From Succinimonas sp045124755 (GTDB lineage Bacteria; Pseudomonadota; Gammaproteobacteria; Enterobacterales; Succinivibrionaceae), in the NCBI RefSeq assembly GCF_045124755.1, contig NZ_JBGVMK010000120.1: DNA of 64,000 nucleotides; one strand, given 5' to 3'. The notes below the pieces were generated by a model, which did no database searches, was not told the origin of the DNA, and saw only the letters and a program-made list of their open reading frames with translations. The translations under genes were made by a program, and so were the position numbers. Shown here piece by piece: positions 45,602 to 54,805 of the stretch (position 1 is its first letter; each line of letters opens with the position of its first letter).

Positions 45602-46238
45602 TTATGAAATATCTCCCTAAGAAGTTCCCTGCCCGATTACCGATAATCAAGCCCAAAATACCGATCCTGCTTATTCGAAAACATCCCTTCCTTCCCGAAA
45701 AAATGCTCCTTTCTGAAAGTATTACCCGGATCCGCCCCTCAAAAACGCGGTCTGATTCTGCCGGGACATAACCTCGAAGAAGAACATGCGCCGGCGCTGA
45801 CCGGAACTTCCGGGCTGTTTTTGTCCGAATGGCGTTTTCTGAATTTGTGCCGCTGCTGACAGCTGCGGCACAAACCAGGGGGGCTGATATCAGACGTTTT
45901 CAGAAAAACAGAACACTATACATTAGACAGAGATTTTAGTGTTGTGTCAATTCCTTTGCATTGATTTATTACATAGGTAACAAATTATCCGTATTACTGT
46001 ATCTTACGACCATAAATCTGCATTTAGCGAATTTTGCGGCATTTCAGTGATTTCAAAGGATTTGCGGGCAGGTTGAACGTAACTGTAAGCCTGCTTCAGG
46101 GCAGCGGGTGAAGTTCTCAGCATGAAAGCAATCCTGCGGTTAGACCAGAAGATGATGATTGAGCGAAAGAATGGGAGATTTGACGGAAAAGGCTGCTCGG
46201 GATTATGGGAGCGATCTCAGATCTGGTTGTGACAGCGC
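45602..46238. other. intergenic region with AT-rich promoter area
   Basis: No gene was found. It contains the candidate promoter listed separately and an AT-rich block at 45900-46060. A single GCGGCATT-like sequence near 46035 resembles the 76-bp repeat core, probably by chance. Confidence 0.4.
45922..45950 (-). promoter_or_regulatory. sigma-70-type promoter upstream of the zinc-ribbon operon
   Basis: On the minus strand a perfect TTGACA, a 17-bp spacer and TCTAAT. It would give a leader of about 310 bases before the copy 2 start. Confidence 0.5.
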
Positions 46239-46275
46239 AAAAAAAGACCGATGGAGGAATGTCCCGCATCGGTCT
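46239..46275 (-). terminator. rho-independent terminator after the kinase-DUF6273 gene
   Basis: On the minus strand AGACCGATG pairs perfectly with CATCGGTCT and is followed by seven T. Confidence 0.88.
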
Positions 46276-46343
46276 CATCATGGTTCGGGCATTTTCAGGG
46301 AATGAGGGAAATATCCGAATTCCCTGTTGTCAGAATCGCCGCG

Positions 46344-49232
46344 CTACATCCGGATTCTGATGGCGGGTCTTACGGTATTCCCGGCATCATCCGCCTTCCC
46401 TACGGTTACGGTGCCGTCTGTCCAGACCAGTCGTCTCTGGCCCGGTTTCCGGCCCTTATCTCTGAGCCACCATGGTGAAAACCCATTGGTGCCGATAAAG
46501 GGATCCTCGTCCTTGCGTACCCGGGGCGCGGCCAGACATCTGGTAAAAAACAGTCTGGAGTAGCGGGGATCATCCCTCTTAAGACGTACTTTGGGAATCA
46601 GCCCGAGCTCCTTTTCGCTTAAGCAGAATACCATGTCACCGGAATCCTCCAGCTGAAACAGCCGATCCCGTTCCATATCGTTGAAGGCCTCATTGAGGAA
46701 CACGGTATTGAGCCAGGTTCTAAGAGAGCAGTCATCCCACATAACGTTGCCGCCCTCCTCATTGAATTTGATGGTCTTCAGGCAGAACCGGCTCAGGAGG
46801 AGCGCGCTGTCATGCTCCACCTCCAGCACCAGCCATTCCAAGGGAGATCTGGGGCCGTCCGCTTCCGTCTGCCAGGTGCCCATTCTGATATACTCCTCTT
46901 TTACCGGCTCCGAGCCAAGATATTTCCGGCGCTTGGCAGGAGTGAATTTTCTGCCGCTGCTTACCGAGATTTCGCCGGTATTCCATACCGGGAAACCGCA
47001 CAGGGCTTTGATGCCGGCAAGGAGGCCCGGCGGGGCTTTATCAAGGTGCTCCTGAAGATGCTCAAGCACCCCGGACTTCCAGACCACGGCATCAAGCTCC
47101 ATAAGAGCGGCATGATACTTGTCATGAATGCGTCTGATTTCGGCGTAATTTTTATGGGCCGCCAGATTATCAATGCGGGTAAGAAAGTCGGTGGCGTTCC
47201 GGAACTGATAGTCCTTGCCGAAGGAGGCAGCGGCAGTGCTGGCAATGCAGTGATCCAAGAACTTCTGATACTCGGGATCCCGGACAAAGGCCTTAAGATA
47301 GCTGATCTCCTTTTTGGCGCTGACCATGAAGCTGACAAACTCATCGTAATTTGAGGCCTCCAGCTCCTTGCAGGAGTTTTCAAAATCGCTGAGACTGGTA
47401 AAGGACGTCTTCCGGATATCAAATTTAAGATCGCCGCTGAGACAGCAGGCCAGACAGAAAGCCTGCCACTTCATAGGGGCGTCGGCAAAATCGGAACGCC
47501 CGAAGACATTTTTAACATAACGGATGATGTCAACCATCGAGGCATTTTCTGAGTTTTCACTGGTGTTCTCACTGTCCCCGTTTTCCGGATCATCGGCATA
47601 GACCAGCAGCATAAAGGTTTCCAGATAACCGTTATTCAGAATGTTCAGGGCCTCGGATACAAAGTAATCGCCGTCATCCTCGGAAAGAGCCCTCTCATTC
47701 AGCGCCTGGGCAAAATCTGCGGGAGTGTCGAAGGCCTGCCCCCGGCAGACGATTTTTCTGCAGTTCTCGCTTAGCATGGCCACGCAGGCGAATATGCGGT
47801 AAATGCCGCTCAGGTTCTTGCGTACCATGAAGTCATGGGCGGCATTCAGGTTCATTTCCAGGGCGGAATCCTTGAGAATATTTCCGGCAAACCAGCCCAG
47901 GATATTGCCCCGCATCCAGAACTCCGCCTGCTGCACCATGGCCGGCATCTGGAGTCCCGGAAGAACCGGCAGCGTTCTCTCAAAAACGAAATCCGCAAAG
48001 GCTCCCATGGTATCAAAGGAACGGCCCCCGAAATAGATCCTCTTGGTTCTTCCGGCAAACAGCCGGTAGATCAGGCAAACGTAAGTTTTAAGGTTCTCTT
48101 CGGGATAACGGCCGAGAGAGGTTTCCGCCTCATGGCAGAGCTTGGCCCGCACGGCATCAAAAAAGCCGTAATGATGGGTAAGAAGGCCACGGCCCAGCTC
48201 CTTAAGGCCCTTTTCCGGTGCATGCAGGAGAGCAATAAGGAGATCGGATTCTTCCGTAAAGGTACGGCCGATAAAGCTGTAGGGCAGAAAACCGGAAACC
48301 ACGGCGCCGCCATTGTTTCCCGGCACCGGGAGATCTTCCCCGGCCAGCCATCTCTTTACTTCGTCATAGCCCCATCTCCGGTTAGGATTGTTCCGGTCAT
48401 TCCGGTAGGTAAGATCCCGGTAAGTGAGTCCCAGCACCAGCTTTTTAAGATTTACGGGGAAGTCCTTGGGAAAATCAATGCCCCTCACCGCGGAAAGCCG
48501 CACAGCTTCATCCACGGTCACATCCTTCATCTGAAAAGGCGTATGACCGGTAAAAAGCTCAAATATGGTAATGCCGAAGGAATAATAGTCGGTTTCCCGG
48601 TGGTAAACGCCCTGAAGAGCCTCGGGAGCGGCATAAAAGGGAGTCATGCCGGTCTGGGTTACCACCAGGGTTTTGCTTCCGGCGGCGGTGCTGATGCCGA
48701 AGTCGATAAGCACCACATGCTCTCCGGAATTGTCCAGCATCAGATTGGAGGGCTTGAGATCCTTATGAAGAACGCCCTGCTCGTGCACGGCCCGGAGTCC
48801 TTCATTCACGGAGGGTATGATAAGCTCCCGGAGCTCCTTTTCTGAAAATGTCTGCCCGCTTAGGAGCACATCGGCCAGAGAAGGATAGCGGTAATAAGGG
48901 AGCACGGTAAAGCGGTGTCCCTGAAAATATCCCGCATGAACGACAGGAGCCACGCAGGGATTCCTGATGCTCCGGATCCTGTCCAGCACATCCGACTTGA
49001 GAGCCTCCTCCCGGTGAAAAAGCTTAAGCACGAGACGGGAGTCATCATCGGTCTCTCCTTCCCGGTGGCAGATATAGATGGCAGCTTCTCCGGAAGCCAC
49101 GTCCATTTTCCGTTCAACGTAAAGACCGTCAATGGTCTTTCCGGTAATGTCCGGAATGTCGGACTTCACGCGGTTTATTACGGTTTTGCTGAACTTGTCC
49201 AGAATAGCAGAATTGATTTTTGTTTCGGTCAT
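46344..49232 (-). CDS. eukaryotic-type Ser/Thr protein kinase with C-terminal DUF6273 domain
   Basis: A 962-residue cytoplasmic protein with no membrane segment. The kinase domain covers about residues 30-300: the glycine loop is degenerate, the ATP lysine is Lys70 in LVLKLF, the catalytic loop is HKDLKPSN (156-163), DFG is at 177-179, and APE at 202-204 is followed by DYYSFGITIFELF. Residues 310-770 are helical without a recognised domain. The end (about 780-962) has the DUF6273 pattern: WLVLEVEHDSALLLS, SLRTWLNTVFLNEAF, PWWLRDKG and TVRPAIRIRM. All catalytic residues are present, so it should be active. GGAG precedes the ATG. It is monocistronic with a strong terminator. Confidence 0.88.
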   Translation of the reverse strand: MTETKINSAILDKFSKTVINRVKSDIPDITGKTIDGLYVERKMDVASGEAAIYICHREGETDDDSRLVLKLFHREEALKSDVLDRIRSIRNPCVAPVVHAGYFQGHRFTVLPYYRYPSLADVLLSGQTFSEKELRELIIPSVNEGLRAVHEQGVLHKDLKPSNLMLDNSGEHVVLIDFGISTAAGSKTLVVTQTGMTPFYAAPEALQGVYHRETDYYSFGITIFELFTGHTPFQMKDVTVDEAVRLSAVRGIDFPKDFPVNLKKLVLGLTYRDLTYRNDRNNPNRRWGYDEVKRWLAGEDLPVPGNNGGAVVSGFLPYSFIGRTFTEESDLLIALLHAPEKGLKELGRGLLTHHYGFFDAVRAKLCHEAETSLGRYPEENLKTYVCLIYRLFAGRTKRIYFGGRSFDTMGAFADFVFERTLPVLPGLQMPAMVQQAEFWMRGNILGWFAGNILKDSALEMNLNAAHDFMVRKNLSGIYRIFACVAMLSENCRKIVCRGQAFDTPADFAQALNERALSEDDGDYFVSEALNILNNGYLETFMLLVYADDPENGDSENTSENSENASMVDIIRYVKNVFGRSDFADAPMKWQAFCLACCLSGDLKFDIRKTSFTSLSDFENSCKELEASNYDEFVSFMVSAKKEISYLKAFVRDPEYQKFLDHCIASTAAASFGKDYQFRNATDFLTRIDNLAAHKNYAEIRRIHDKYHAALMELDAVVWKSGVLEHLQEHLDKAPPGLLAGIKALCGFPVWNTGEISVSSGRKFTPAKRRKYLGSEPVKEEYIRMGTWQTEADGPRSPLEWLVLEVEHDSALLLSRFCLKTIKFNEEGGNVMWDDCSLRTWLNTVFLNEAFNDMERDRLFQLEDSGDMVFCLSEKELGLIPKVRLKRDDPRYSRLFFTRCLAAPRVRKDEDPFIGTNGFSPWWLRDKGRKPGQRRLVWTDGTVTVGKADDAGNTVRPAIRIRM

Positions 49233-49541
49233 GGGAGCTCCAAGTTATAGCATTATTCCCATAAGGCCTGAGATTCTCCGTCCGCATTTGGAGTTCCGTA
49301 TTATTGTAATCAGCGGCGAGAGGAGAGGCTCTTAGGAATCAAGTATAAGAATAATAATAACCCGAATCCCCCTGCCGGATGCTAACCTGCATCACAAATA
49401 CATAAACCGGAGCATGATTCTTTTCATATTATTTTTTTGGGAATGGGCATTATGACTGTTACCATAGTCACAGCTGTGATCAGGCTTCGGGGAATTCTCA
49501 GAACCTAGCCGGCAATGTAACATAACAAGTTTAGGAAGCGG
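49233..49541. other. intergenic region, no gene seen
   Basis: About 310 bases between the kinase gene and the AT-rich island. No open frame, repeat or clear promoter was identified. Confidence 0.4.
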
Positions 49542-50225
49542 CTAAGCCATGTCCGGATCCGCATCAATCACAGACCAGTCGGAAAGCCACTTTTTTATTG
49601 CCGGGGGAAAGCAGTGATGCTCACGAAGATAGTCTGTCCTTCCGTTTATGACCTGCCACGAATACTGTCCCCTGCGGAGCTTAGGCGTATTATCAGGTAT
49701 CAGCTCAAATGACATGCCCTCTCTGAGAAAACACCGGTCATTCTTAAGGACGCTGTTTCTGGAAGCAATGAAGGCATACATGAACTCAGTGAAATTTTCG
49801 GAGGTGAACACGCCAAGATCGGAATCCGGAGCGTCAGGAAAACAAAGGGAAACCTCACCGCTTGAAGCTTTGAACAGGTATGATTACTGATTAAATGTCC
49901 AGGCTGCTGTATCACAGAACAGCCTCAGGAATGCCTCACTGTGAGGGACAGTCTCAATAAGAACGCTGTTATCAGAAATCTTCTCGTCTGTTTCGCTAAC
50001 CTGGTAATGACCGGTAATTCTCCGGAAGCAAAAACCGTAGTCATCAGCTAAATTTGCCAGCTGAGAGTTACGGCGTCTGTCATTGTCAAGGATTTTGCGG
50101 AACCTTGTTCGGTCATGAAGGTACTCCGGTCTCAAATTCGATGCTGAAGATATAACGGCAAAAACCATATCAGGAACTTCCAAAGCCGTAAGGAGCCGGA
50201 GCAGCGGATTTTCTTCATGGAGCAT
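49542..50225 (-). pseudogene. orphan gene interrupted by an in-frame stop
   Basis: A 227-codon coding frame from ATG at 50225 is broken by TAA at 49884-49886. The protein sequence continues in the same frame on both sides (LRLFCDTAAWTFNQ, then SYLFKASSGEVSLCF), down to a stop at 49542. The family is unknown, and the length and composition are ordinary. Either the second half is lost, or the stop is a sequencing error or is read through. It follows the broken gene at 50295 in the direction of transcription. Confidence 0.65.
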
Positions 50226-50294
50226 TTCATTAACTTTCTTCCTAAAGATGACTTTATAGATTTTCTGATTGATAAAGAGTTTATTGAGATCCGA

Positions 50295-50671
50295 TTATTG
50301 CAAAAGGATCTGTTCCGCAAAAATATCCCTGCCCCATTCGCTTTGATGAATTGAATTAAAGATATCTTCAACTTATAGCAAATTTCATCGCAGTTATCAG
50401 CAACATCCTTGATACTATTCCAATCAATAATTTCTATGGCAGATGCATCGAAGCCGCAGTCTTTTATAACGGCTAACACCTTCCCATACCATTCATCATT
50501 CATTTCGTCTCTGCATTGTCCTGAAGTCATATCATTTATACCATAACAGGCATTTCTGATAAAAGATAATTTCTCAGTACATGTCATTTCTGACAGTTTT
50601 ACCTTAGGAAGCAATTTAACCCATTCATCAAACGGCATCGAAAGCGGTGAAGGAAAGTTATCCTTAGTCAT
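50295..50671 (-). pseudogene. frameshifted member of the island protein family
   Basis: Starts MTKDNFPSPLSMPFDEWVKL and matches the intact genes at 53252 and 54309 (LLPKVKLSEMT, MNDEWYGKVLAVIKDCGFD). Near 50370 the frame shifts by one base; in the second frame it reads SEWGRDIFAEQIL and stops at 50295, matching NEWGRDLYVQQII of the relatives. The total length of 377 bases is one short of a whole number of codons, which fits a single-base deletion. Confidence 0.78.
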
Positions 50672-50793
50672 ATTTATTTATCCTATTTACACCTTAATTA
50701 TACCTCTTCTCCGAACCTCTGAATTCAATCATTTTTTCCGCAATAATCTGAAATTGCTGATTTCTTCTTGGGTTTAATTATTTTCAAAGCTAT

Positions 50794-51331
50794 TTAACCG
50801 GGATCATGATTGAGTTCTCGCTTTGCTTTCGGATCAACTACAGGATGTAACAGGTATTTATTTAAGCTCGGTTCCATACTATAGTTGATCTGAAACATTT
50901 CATAGGGAATAACTCTCCATAAAACAGCCAGAAAGTTATTATATGCGGTCTGGCGAATCGACCTCTGCTGATTATCCCGAAACGGACTGAAAATCATTGT
51001 CAAAATCAACGCTTTCGATGAACTCTTCTCTAGACACATTCATGCAGACAACTCCGGCATGTTTGCCGAAATTCATCTTAGATCGCAGTTCCGATTCATT
51101 CAGCAGCGGATTGTTGGTGAAAAACAGCAGGTATGGGTAGGAGTCCTTGTACCTTTCAATGTACTCAACCTCATCCTTCTCAAGCGCAATGATAACAAAC
51201 CTTCCACCTACCTCCTGGAGGTAGTACTCAGGATTTTTACTGAAGACTTCGTTCCTGACATCGGGGTCATCAATGCTAGCCCACCAATCAGGCAGATTAT
51301 CGCCATGATACAGTACTGGTTTTATTTTCAT
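50794..51331 (-). pseudogene. probable frameshifted orphan gene
   Basis: The first part (ATG at 51331, 119 codons) starts MKIKPVLYHGDNLPDWWASI and ends soon after DFDNDFQ. A second frame offset by one base continues with PFRDNQQRSIRQTAYNNF and on to LNHDPG at 50794, which looks like normal protein. A single indel near 50980-50990 would join them into one protein of about 178 residues. The family is unknown. Alternatively the gene ends at 50972 and is intact. It is preceded by the shared 18-bp promoter element. Confidence 0.5.
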
Positions 51332-51417
51332 AATCGCTTCTCCTCTGTTTATTTAATGCATATTTACGCATCTCATTAAGCGTCTCTGTTTAACAGTATC
51401 AATATTCCATTGGCTGG

Positions 51418-51447
51418 AAAGTAGCACATTCGAATCACAAAAATCAA
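51418..51447 (-). promoter_or_regulatory. candidate promoter with shared 18-bp element (site 2)
   Basis: On the minus strand TTGATT lies in AAAAAACATTGATTTTTG and is followed after 18 bases by TGC-TACTTT, an extended -10 form. The start codon is 87 bases downstream. Confidence 0.5.
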
Positions 51448-51726
51448 TGTTTTTTCCGAAAAATTTTTGTGAATTCAAAATTTTGTGACCTTTATAAAAG
51501 ATTACAGAAAATCAAGGTTTCACGCTAAGCAATTAAATGATCTTAGGATCGTCATATTTTGAACATTGGAAGTCAATCTTCATAACCAATTCCTGGTAAG
51601 GAGAGTCTCCAAAACTTAAACACTAAAGATTTCGCTTGCGGAAGCTTAAGATACAAGGCATTGAGAGGCATCATGAACACCAAAGAAAACGCCGGGAAAA
51701 TTTTTTTAACTTTTTCTGAAAAAACA

Positions 51727-51756
51727 TTGATTTTTGAATTCTCAAAATGCTAGTAT
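51727..51756 (+). promoter_or_regulatory. promoter with shared 18-bp element (site 3)
   Basis: TTGATT inside AAAAAACATTGATTTTTG, then 18 bases, then TAGTAT preceded by TGC (extended -10), 17 bases before the start codon of the 170-residue gene. The spacing and element match sites 1 and 2. Confidence 0.6.
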
Positions 51757-51772
51757 AAAAAAAGAGGTATTT

Positions 51773-52285
51773 ATGAACGAATATGAACTGTACTGCTTTA
51801 AGATAGCAGGAAAGAATTACAGCAAGGAAGAACTGAAGAAAAAGGTGGAAATCTTTCTCCGGAATCTCATTAAGACAAATGAGTGTATTCGCTACGGCGA
51901 GAACTTTGATCCTGATGAGGATCTGTTTCAGATACCCATTACTCAGGATATTATAGATTTGCTGGTTGACACCTTTAACCAAATAGATTTGATCACATGG
52001 GATGCTCTGACTTATTCTTCATACAGAGATTTGTCCGACATGGATGTTGTTGCTGACCCTCAGCCTAATTGCTACGAAATAATTTTATACGGCAATGGAC
52101 ATCACAATGAAAATATTTCAAAAAAATATGATATAACCAATGTCATGATAACTATATACATTAAGTATAAACGAACAAAAATTTCTTTTAGCAAAATAAA
52201 TAAAGAAACATTAGCATCAACATACATATCTTTATCAGATTTTAATGACTTTGTTAGAATATATAACGAGTTATGTAATGATTAG
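51773..52285 (+). CDS. AT-rich orphan protein, 170 aa
   Basis: Starts MNEYELYCFKIAGKNYSKEE at the ATG with AGAGG 6 bases upstream; a start 13 codons earlier would sit in the promoter. The protein is soluble and acidic, with a Tyr/Ile/Lys-rich C-terminus (MITIYIKYKRTKISFSKIN). Its base composition is clearly more AT-rich than the flanking chromosome, which suggests transfer. The family is not recognised; size and context fit an immunity or accessory protein. Confidence 0.7.
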   Translation: MNEYELYCFKIAGKNYSKEELKKKVEIFLRNLIKTNECIRYGENFDPDEDLFQIPITQDIIDLLVDTFNQIDLITWDALTYSSYRDLSDMDVVADPQPNCYEIILYGNGHHNENISKKYDITNVMITIYIKYKRTKISFSKINKETLASTYISLSDFNDFVRIYNELCND

Positions 52286-52639
52286 GTATTTTAAGAGTTA
52301 GGGAATTTAACAGTCATCTAGCAAAGAAGTTAAGAATACATCTGAAACTTTTAAAATGAAGCAAGGAATTAATTTAGTATCTGTAGCACCGGCACAGGGC
52401 TGACTCATTAGAAGATTTATGAATTCGGAAATATGTTAAACACCTGCTGAAGCTGAATATTTCGGCAGGACGGACATAAGCCATGATGATTTGAGAAGTA
52501 TTGTCTGTGATGGTGATGAGCACGTTATATGGCATTCATTATAATTATTTTACGATGAAGTTCAGTGAATTCCGGTACTATGGCAAATGATTCAGAAAAT
52601 CAGGAATAAACGAATTTAAAAAGCTCCAGGAGCAAGGTC
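52286..52639. other. AT-rich intergenic region, no intact gene
   Basis: Many stops in all frames. It may hold decayed coding DNA, but nothing can be identified. Confidence 0.4.
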
Positions 52640-53125
52640 ATGAACTTTACGGATTCCGACAATGAAATTATGAACGTAATGGCAACGAGTTTCCTGGATA
52701 ACAATACTCGGATTATCGTGAATCCGGCAGACTCAGAGCCGCTGTCTTGCTTTAAATACTGTAACACCAGAGGTTATGAACCAAAAACAGCGGTGGCAAG
52801 AATATCGTTAATCAGGCCGGAATATTTTTACAATTTGGATGACGGACACCCGGTTTTACTCCTGACATCAAATGGCAAAAACGAACTCAATGCCAAACTG
52901 TCAGAGCAGTCCCGGAAGTATGCTGGGCTTACAGTCTTTCAGGCTGTTATTGCAGACTATAATATTGAAAAATTCGGGACATACATTGAGGAGTCCAAAG
53001 AAATCAAAGATTACGAATTAGGAAAACCGCTACCGCTTAATTTAAAACAGCCTGATTATCGTGAGTTACCTTCCATAGCAGAGGCTGAAAGGATAATCAA
53101 AAACAGGAAAATAGAAACACTATAG
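52640..53125 (+). CDS. orphan protein, 161 aa
   Basis: A soluble protein starting MNFTDSDNEIMNVMATSFLD, with AGGAGC 6 bases before the ATG. It contains YFYNLDDGHPVLLLTSNGKN and ends in a charged helix. I do not recognise the family. It is part of the AT-rich island and on the same strand as the following family array. Confidence 0.7.
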   Translation: MNFTDSDNEIMNVMATSFLDNNTRIIVNPADSEPLSCFKYCNTRGYEPKTAVARISLIRPEYFYNLDDGHPVLLLTSNGKNELNAKLSEQSRKYAGLTVFQAVIADYNIEKFGTYIEESKEIKDYELGKPLPLNLKQPDYRELPSIAEAERIIKNRKIETL

Positions 53126-53171
53126 TTATCCAAGACATTTTGCATAATAATAACATGATTGAAATTGATAA

Positions 53172-53253
53172 TCTTTTCAAGTTTTCAGAAGTCAACAAGT
53201 AGTGATGACTAATGAGATTAAATACTAAGCGCTATTGAGAGGCCCGTCGACAT
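53172..53253. repeat. duplicated leader of the island family genes
   Basis: The DNA before the gene at 53252 aligns with 54226-54308 before the gene at 54309 (AAGTTTTCAG, AACAAGT/AGCAAGT, GATGACTAAT, and the GCTATTGA/ACTATTGA end). The units were duplicated together with their upstream region. Confidence 0.6.
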
Positions 53254-53629
53254 GAATAAATCACCTTCAACGTTTTTAAGGCCTTTTGAAGAATGGGCAA
53301 AATTACTTCCGAAAATCAAATTGTCGGAAATGACACATGCTGAAAAATTAAAATTTATCAGAGATGGCTGTTATGACATAGCTTATGATATGACTTCTGG
53401 TCAATTAAAAGACCAAATGAATGATGAATGGTATGGCAAATTATTAGCAGTTATGAAGGACTGCGGTTTTGATACTGCTCCCATAGAGAATGTTGATTGG
53501 AATAACATTAATAAAATTGTACCGGGATGTAACAAAATTTGTGATGAAGCAGAAAAGATCCTCAAACCAATACCGCGGAATGAATGGGGGAGGACTATAT
53601 GGCCGGAGCAAATAATTATTGATAAATAG
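53252..53629 (+). CDS. island family small protein, member A
   Basis: A 125-residue acidic helical protein. Conserved family features are FEEWAKLLPKIKLSEMTHAE near the start, QMNDEWYGKLLAVMKDCGFD in the middle, IENVDWNNI, the ICDEAEKIL helix, and NEWGRTIWPEQIIID at the end. It is the intact counterpart of the frameshifted gene at 50295. I do not know the family; a small acidic protein in variable tandem copies would fit an immunity protein. Confidence 0.75.
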   Translation: MNKSPSTFLRPFEEWAKLLPKIKLSEMTHAEKLKFIRDGCYDIAYDMTSGQLKDQMNDEWYGKLLAVMKDCGFDTAPIENVDWNNINKIVPGCNKICDEAEKILKPIPRNEWGRTIWPEQIIIDK

Positions 53630-53789
53630 CTTTGCTGAGATTGGTACAACAGAAGCTGCAACTGCGATAAAGTAGAAACAGCCAGTTTATTCTGAAATTT
53701 CAATCTTGGTTACAGGAATGGTTTTTAATTACTTTATTTGATAATGTGGCTCCAGAGGATAAGAGAAAAGAGGAAAAAAGAAAAAAGAT

Positions 53790-54143
53790 ATGTCATTCAA
53801 AGATTGGGTTGAAATGCAGCCAAAAGTTAAGTACTCAGAGCTTTCAGAATACGAAAAGATGGCAGTGGCTATGTACTCTTGTCAGGCTTTGTATGAAGAT
53901 ATGCCGAATGGACAGTTTAAGTCCAGAATGAATAGCAAGTGGTATGGTACCTTGTTACTGCTTTTATCGGAAATCGGATATGATACTGAGCCCATTAAAG
54001 ACATAGACTGGAATGATTTCGGCAAAAATGCAGATTACTGCCGCCAGATTACACGGGAACTGTATCACAAGATAATCGATTCCGGCCACAAAAGAGACCT
54101 GATGTGTGCCGTTATGATTGAGCAAATTATTATGGACGAATGA
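53790..54143 (+). CDS. island family small protein, member B (diverged)
   Basis: A 117-residue protein with the family outline: FKDWVEMQPKVKYSELSEYE, then RMNSKWYGTLLLLLSEIGYD, IKDIDWNDF, and an ending MIEQIIMDE. The identity to members A and C is modest, mainly in the W, YG and DW positions. The ATG follows a purine-rich AAGAGGAAAAAAG stretch. The cysteine-containing middle differs from the others. Confidence 0.72.
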   Translation: MSFKDWVEMQPKVKYSELSEYEKMAVAMYSCQALYEDMPNGQFKSRMNSKWYGTLLLLLSEIGYDTEPIKDIDWNDFGKNADYCRQITRELYHKIIDSGHKRDLMCAVMIEQIIMDE

Positions 54144-54308
54144 AACTGCATATCAGCAGAATGAATGATATCATCTTACTATTTTGTTCTACGTCATCTA
54201 ATATTATATTTCTTAGATGATTAGATCTCTTGAAGTTTTCAGGAATCAGCAAGTTAATGATGACTAATAATATCATATTTAATACCAATACTATTGAAGC
54301 CAGCAGAC

Positions 54309-54686
54309 ATGGATGAATTACCTTCACCGCTTTCAATGCCAATAGAAAAATGGGTTGAATTGCTTCCAAAAGTAAAACTTTCAGAAATGACTTATATTAA
54401 AAAATTATCAGTTGTGAGAGATGCCTGTTTGGATATAACTTATGACATGGTTTATGGACATTTTAAGTACCAGATGAATGACAAATGGTATCAAACCGTA
54501 TTGGCTGTTATGCGGGACTGCGGGTTTGATACCAGTTCCATAGAAACTGTTGACTGGAATCACCTGGAGGCAATTGTACCAACCTGCGATGAAATTTGCG
54601 CAAAAGCAGAGAAGATCCTCATACCAATGCCGCATAATGAATGGGGCAGAGATTTATATGTTCAGCAGATTATTTGCGATAGTTAA
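54309..54686 (+). CDS. island family small protein, member C
   Basis: A 125-residue protein close to member A: IEKWVELLPKVKLSEMTYIK, YQMNDKWYQTVLAVMRDCGFD, IETVDWNHL, and NEWGRDLYVQQIICD. The ATG at 54309 aligns with the start of member A; a TTG five codons upstream is less likely. It arose with member A by tandem duplication that included the leader DNA. Confidence 0.75.
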   Translation: MDELPSPLSMPIEKWVELLPKVKLSEMTYIKKLSVVRDACLDITYDMVYGHFKYQMNDKWYQTVLAVMRDCGFDTSSIETVDWNHLEAIVPTCDEICAKAEKILIPMPHNEWGRDLYVQQIICDS

Positions 54687-54805
54687 TATTAATTAGGTTC
54701 TGTTCGATCCTGCGGTTAATCCTGCGGCAAAGCGAGATAACGGGTATAATCCCAGTCAGAATGATTGAATTTGATGGTTCGGAAAAATAAGGTTAGGATG
54801 CCAGT

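Noticed and set aside
54700..54780. Possible tRNA-like T-loop sequence (GTTCGATCC)
   Set aside because: No matching acceptor or anticodon stems could be folded around it. No tRNA or rRNA gene was found in the window.
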